Below are positions 60,878 to 64,000 of a stretch of 64,000 nucleotides of DNA, piece after piece; position 1 is the stretch's first letter; each line of letters begins with the position of its first letter. This stretch comes from Pseudomonadales bacterium (lineage in GTDB: Bacteria > Pseudomonadota > Gammaproteobacteria > Pseudomonadales > Azotimanducaceae), in the NCBI GenBank assembly GCA_022827905.1, contig JAJEIQ010000054.1, positions 124,001-188,000 of the forward strand, given 5' to 3'. A model generated the notes under the pieces. That model was not told where the DNA came from. It saw only the letters and a program-made list of their open reading frames with translations, and did not search any database. A program made the position numbers and the translations under genes.

Positions 60878-61414
60878 GTGACCGCGCACTTGGTATGGAT
60901 CGATTTGGAGATGACCGGGCTTGACCCGGAGCGGGACGTCATCCTCGAAATCGCCACTGTCATCACGGACGATGCCTTGCGTGAAGTGGCCGTGGGCCCG
61001 GAAATGGCCATTGGGGCATCCTCAGCGCAACTCGATGCCATGGACGACTGGAACCAAACGCATCACGGTGCCTCCGGCCTCATCGAGCGGGTGCGCCAAA
61101 GCCCCCATTCCATGGCCGATGCACAGCGCCTGACCCTGGACTTCGTGCAGCAGCACGTTGCCGCTGACACGGCGCCTTTGTGCGGCAACAGCATCTGGCA
61201 GGACCGCCGCTTCCTGGCCCGCCACATGCCGGCGCTGGAGCGGCACCTGCATTACCGCAACATCGATGTGAGCAGCATCAAGGAGCTGGCCCGCCGCTGG
61301 TGCCCCGGCTTGGCGGAAGGGTTCACCAAGCGGAACGCGCACCGGGCGCTTGCCGACATCCGCGAGTCCATAGCCGAACTCGCCTACTACCGGAAGCATT
61401 TCTTCCGTCTTTGA
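60878..61414 (+). CDS. orn: Oligoribonuclease
   Basis: The 178-residue DEDDh 3'-5' exonuclease degrades 2-5 nt RNA and pGpG. Motifs: LVWIDLEMTGLDPERDVILE (D, E), then CGNSIWQDRRFLARHMP (D), and HRALADIRESIAELAYY (H and D). It starts at GTG 60878 with AGGA just upstream. Upstream in-frame codons do not belong to the family. It is divergent from the rhodanese gene with about 100 bp between starts. Confidence 0.96.
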   Translation: MTAHLVWIDLEMTGLDPERDVILEIATVITDDALREVAVGPEMAIGASSAQLDAMDDWNQTHHGASGLIERVRQSPHSMADAQRLTLDFVQQHVAADTAPLCGNSIWQDRRFLARHMPALERHLHYRNIDVSSIKELARRWCPGLAEGFTKRNAHRALADIRESIAELAYYRKHFFRL

Positions 61415-61421
61415 TCTGGAC

Positions 61422-62486
61422 TCAGGCAGCTTCCAAGCGTTCCAAGGCCCAATCGATGTGCTCGCGCACCAGCTCAGAGGCGTCTTGGCGGGCATCGCGC
61501 AGTGCCTGCTTGGCCTCGGCAGTGGGTGGCCCGTTGCCCAGGGCGACCGCGAGGTTGCGCCGCCAGCCTTCGTAGCCAGCCCGGCGCAGGGCGGAGCCTT
61601 CGGTGCGGCGCAGGAAGGTGGCTTCGTCCCAGCGAAAGAGCTCGACCAGTGAGGTCGCATCGAGGCCGTGGCGGGGCTTGAAGTCCGCTTCCGCAGTGGT
61701 CGGCGCATTCCGGTTCCACGGGCAGCAAAGCTGGCAGTCGTCGCAGCCAAAGACGCGGTTGCCGATCAGCGGGCGCAATTCAAGGGGAATGGCGCTTTTG
61801 TGCTCGATGGTGAGGTAGGAGATGCAGCGTCGGGCATCAACGATCTTGTCGCCGACGATGGCGCCGGTGGGACAGTGGTTCATGCACGCCCGGCAGGCGC
61901 CGCAACGATCAACCTCGGCTTTTGACGTCTCCGGCAGCGGCAGGTTGGTGTAGATCTCGCCAATGAAGAACCAACTGCCGGCGTCCGGGTGGATCAGCAG
62001 GCTGTGCTTGCCCATCCAGCCGAGCCCCGCGTTTTCGGCCAGTGCCTTCTCCAGCACCGGGGCGCTGTCGGTGAAGGCGCGAAACCGGGCGTCCAAGGTC
62101 TGGGCGGCATCGTTGATCCGCAAGGCCAGCTTCGCTAGCCGAGGGCGCAGTACCTTGTGGTAGTCGCGGCCCAAGGCGTAGCGGGATAGGTAGGCTTGGT
62201 CCGGCCGGTGCAGGACACGCAACGGCTCCGTTCCCTCGGCCAGGTAGTTCATGCGCGCCGAGATGACGGCGCAGGTCTCGGCTTCCAAGCGCGCGGGATG
62301 CAGCCGCTTGTCGAGATTGCGCGCCATGTAGCCCATCTCGCCGTGAAAGCCCTTGGCCAGCCACTCGCGCACATGGGACTCATGGGCCGACAAATCCACA
62401 TGGGTGATGCCGATCTGCTGGAAGCCCAGTTCCTGCGCCCAGTTCTCGATGACCGGAGCGGCTGGAAGCTGAGGTCGGTCCGCCAT
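61422..62486 (-). CDS. queG: Epoxyqueuosine reductase QueG
   Basis: The 354-residue cobalamin and iron-sulfur enzyme performs the last step of queuosine synthesis in tRNA. Two 4Fe-4S motifs are visible: CGACRACMNHCPTGAIV and CDDCQLCCPWNR. ALGRDYHKVLRPRLAKLA is the cobalamin-binding family segment, and a HEAT-like C-terminus (NLAVALGNGPPTAEAKQAL) follows. The start ATG at 62486 faces nnr across 23 bp and has a TATACT box 7 nt upstream without a Shine-Dalgarno, so its mRNA may be leaderless. Confidence 0.95.
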   Translation of the reverse strand: MADRPQLPAAPVIENWAQELGFQQIGITHVDLSAHESHVREWLAKGFHGEMGYMARNLDKRLHPARLEAETCAVISARMNYLAEGTEPLRVLHRPDQAYLSRYALGRDYHKVLRPRLAKLALRINDAAQTLDARFRAFTDSAPVLEKALAENAGLGWMGKHSLLIHPDAGSWFFIGEIYTNLPLPETSKAEVDRCGACRACMNHCPTGAIVGDKIVDARRCISYLTIEHKSAIPLELRPLIGNRVFGCDDCQLCCPWNRNAPTTAEADFKPRHGLDATSLVELFRWDEATFLRRTEGSALRRAGYEGWRRNLAVALGNGPPTAEAKQALRDARQDASELVREHIDWALERLEAA

Positions 62487-62493
62487 GCTGGGC

Positions 62494-62501
62494 AGTATAA
62501 T
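62494..62501. promoter_or_regulatory. Overlapping divergent -10 boxes for queG and nnr
   Basis: AGTATAAT reads TATAAT on the plus strand (62496-62501) and TATACT on the minus strand (62494-62499), sharing four base pairs. The plus box ends 8 nt before the nnr GTG (62510); the minus box ends 7 nt before the queG ATG (62486). Both transcripts would begin at or within two bases of their start codons. Neither strand has a good -35. Confidence 0.6.
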
Positions 62502-62509
62502 GCGCTTCC

Positions 62510-63961
62510 GTGACCAACCTTTACACCAGCGCCCAGTGCCGCGAACTCGACCGCCTCATGATTGAGCAGGAGGGCGTAGCCGGCTTTGACCTCATGCGCC
62601 GCGCTGGCCAAGCGGCATTTGACGAACTGGTTCACCGTTGGCCGGGCGTTCGGTCGGTCAGCATCTGCTGCGGCAAGGGCAACAACGCCGGCGACGGCTA
62701 CATCATTGCCGGTCTGGCCCAAGAAATCGGCTTGGACGTCCAGCTCCTTCAGGTTGGCGATGCATCCCAATTGCGTGGCGATGCGGCCTTGGCCAAGGCT
62801 TGGGCTGAGGAGCGCGACGTCATTTGCGACCCGGGTGATGCATCCTTCACCGGCGAGGTCATCGTCGACGCGCTGCTTGGCACCGGGCTCAACGGCCCTT
62901 TGCGCGAACCCTTCCAGTCGGCCGTCGAGCGCATCAACGCCTGCGCACTTCCGGTGTTGGCTGTCGATGTGCCGAGCGGCGTCAATGCCGACACCGGGGC
63001 GGTGGCCGATGCAGCGGTGCGCGCCGACGTGACCGTTTCCTTCATCGGCGCCAAGCTCGGTTTGCACACTGGGCCTGGGCTGGCCGCGCGCGGTGAACTG
63101 GTCCAGGCCGGGCTCGGCGTCACCGACGCGGTTTTGGCGCAAGTGCCGGGTTGCCCTTGGCTGCAATTCGACGCCGCCCAACTGCCCGCCTTGGCCATCG
63201 ATCAGCACAAGCACCGCATGGGCCATCTGGTAGTGGTTGGCGGCGATGCCGGCATGGGCGGAGCGCCCCTGATGGCTGCGGAGGCGGCGCTACGGGCTGG
63301 AACGGGGCTGGTCAGTCTGTTGACTCGGCCGGAGCACCATGCGGCGATCTTGGCCCGCCGCCCCGAACTCATGGTGCGCGACGCCGAAGATGCCGAAGGC
63401 GCCGCCGCGTTGTTGGAGCGGGCTTCAGCGGTGGTCGCCGGCCCTGGCCTGGGCCGGGCGCCCTGGGGTGAACGGTTGAGCCGTCTAGCGCTCGCCGCAG
63501 GCAAGCCGACGGTCATCGATGCAGATGGCCTGCGCTGGCTGGCGGAACGGGGCCTCGGGGCAGCGGATACGCTCATCATCACGCCGCATCCGGGCGAAGC
63601 CGGTGCGCTGCTCGGCACCAGCGCCGCTGGGATTGAGGCGGACCGACCCGCGGCGGCTCTTGAGTTGGCACGCCGGTTCAACGCGGTCGCCGTGCTGAAG
63701 GGGCCGGGCACCTTGTGCGCCGCGGATGAACTGCTCGGCCTTTGCGCCCACGGCAATCCCGGCATGGCGACGGCCGGCACGGGCGATGTCCTGGCGGGCC
63801 TCATCGGCGGGCTGCTGGCTCAAGGGCTCGCGCCCAGCCGTGCCGCCGCCGTCGGCGCCTGCCTGCACGGCTGGGCGGGCGACCGGGCGGCGATGCGCCG
63901 GGGCCAGCGTGGCCTGATTGCTACGGACTTGTTCGAAGCCATCGCGGAAGCCGTCTCGTGA
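62510..63961 (+). CDS. nnr: Bifunctional NAD(P)H-hydrate epimerase/dehydratase
   Basis: The 483-residue fusion repairs hydrated NAD(P)H. The N-terminal epimerase (about 1-210) shows CCGKGNNAGDGYIIAGLAQE and ALLGTGLNGPL. The C-terminal ADP-dependent dehydratase (about 225-480) has VVGGDAGMGGAPLMAAEAAL, ITPHPGEAGALLG and the ribokinase-type NPGMATAGTGDVLAGLIGG. It starts at GTG 62510 and overlaps the tsaE start by GTGA. queG-nnr-tsaE is conserved in gammaproteobacteria. Confidence 0.96.
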   Translation: MTNLYTSAQCRELDRLMIEQEGVAGFDLMRRAGQAAFDELVHRWPGVRSVSICCGKGNNAGDGYIIAGLAQEIGLDVQLLQVGDASQLRGDAALAKAWAEERDVICDPGDASFTGEVIVDALLGTGLNGPLREPFQSAVERINACALPVLAVDVPSGVNADTGAVADAAVRADVTVSFIGAKLGLHTGPGLAARGELVQAGLGVTDAVLAQVPGCPWLQFDAAQLPALAIDQHKHRMGHLVVVGGDAGMGGAPLMAAEAALRAGTGLVSLLTRPEHHAAILARRPELMVRDAEDAEGAAALLERASAVVAGPGLGRAPWGERLSRLALAAGKPTVIDADGLRWLAERGLGAADTLIITPHPGEAGALLGTSAAGIEADRPAAALELARRFNAVAVLKGPGTLCAADELLGLCAHGNPGMATAGTGDVLAGLIGGLLAQGLAPSRAAAVGACLHGWAGDRAAMRRGQRGLIATDLFEAIAEAVS

Positions 63962-64000
63962 GACCGCTGGCGCCCGCCGGGCGCTACCTGCCCGACGAGG
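63958..64000 (+). CDS. tsaE: TsaE N-terminus (cut by window edge)
   Basis: Starting at the GTG in the GTGA overlap with nnr, 14 codons remain: VRPLAPAGRYLPDE. The LPDE stretch and position after nnr match TsaE, the ATPase for N6-threonylcarbamoyl-adenosine in tRNA. Only context and a few residues support the call. Confidence 0.6.
   Translation, partial: MRPLAPAGRYLPDE

Overview
This window is a high-GC, densely coded bacterial chromosome segment with no gap over about 280 bp. Its gene orders point to a gammaproteobacterium: yicC-gmk-spoT-recG, mnmG-rsmG-parA-parB-atpIBEFHAGDC, an smp-like gene divergent from serB, efp-epmA, psd-rhodanese-orn, and queG/nnr-tsaE. The F-type ATP synthase c subunit has the proton-type VDAVPM site. 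TRAP, DAACS and AbgT-type carriers, a sulfatase with an alkylsulfatase-like hydrolase, two luciferase-like monooxygenases and a Rieske oxygenase suggest an aerobic heterotroph living on organic and amino acids, possibly marine. No IS, tRNA, rRNA or CRISPR was seen.

Layout. 1-4.7 kb (minus): truncated amidohydrolase, TRAP permease DctQM, an unusual MerR-TPR fusion regulator, and a tandem pair of secreted DUF6491-type proteins. 4.8-11.1 kb: a flavin monooxygenase facing an MFS carrier whose conserved N-terminus lacks a start codon, then an acyl-CoA ligase-NfeD-slipin operon. 11.3-17.9 kb (plus): a small membrane protein with PspC, then yicC, gmk, spoT and recG; rpoZ is missing from its usual place between gmk and spoT, and recG lacks a normal start codon. 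17.9-28.5 kb (minus): pepA, enoyl-CoA hydratase with a TakP-like lipoprotein DctP, uvrD, a DAACS symporter with a roughly 110-residue inserted domain, glmS and glmU.

28.5-38.8 kb is inserted between glmU and atpC, which are neighbours in many gammaproteobacteria. It holds an orphan VapB with a decayed vapC, a methyltransferase-endonuclease-small ORF operon, a sulfatase, two metallo-beta-lactamase-fold hydrolases, a NYN nuclease, a second flavin monooxygenase and a ThDP enzyme that follows atpC by 3 nt.

38.8-50.2 kb (minus) is the core mnmG-par-atp cluster with a clear sigma70 promoter in front of atpI. 50.3-64 kb holds a Rieske oxygenase and SDR, an smp-like gene and serB with overlapping 5' ends, DUF1697, a ferritin-like helical protein, AbgT, efp-epmA, psd-rhodanese, orn, queG, nnr and the start of tsaE.

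The most unusual regulatory feature is the 23-bp gap between queG and nnr. One AGTATAAT block supplies a -10 box to each gene, 7-8 nt from each start codon, so both mRNAs would be leaderless. mnmG, and perhaps efp, follow a similar pattern.
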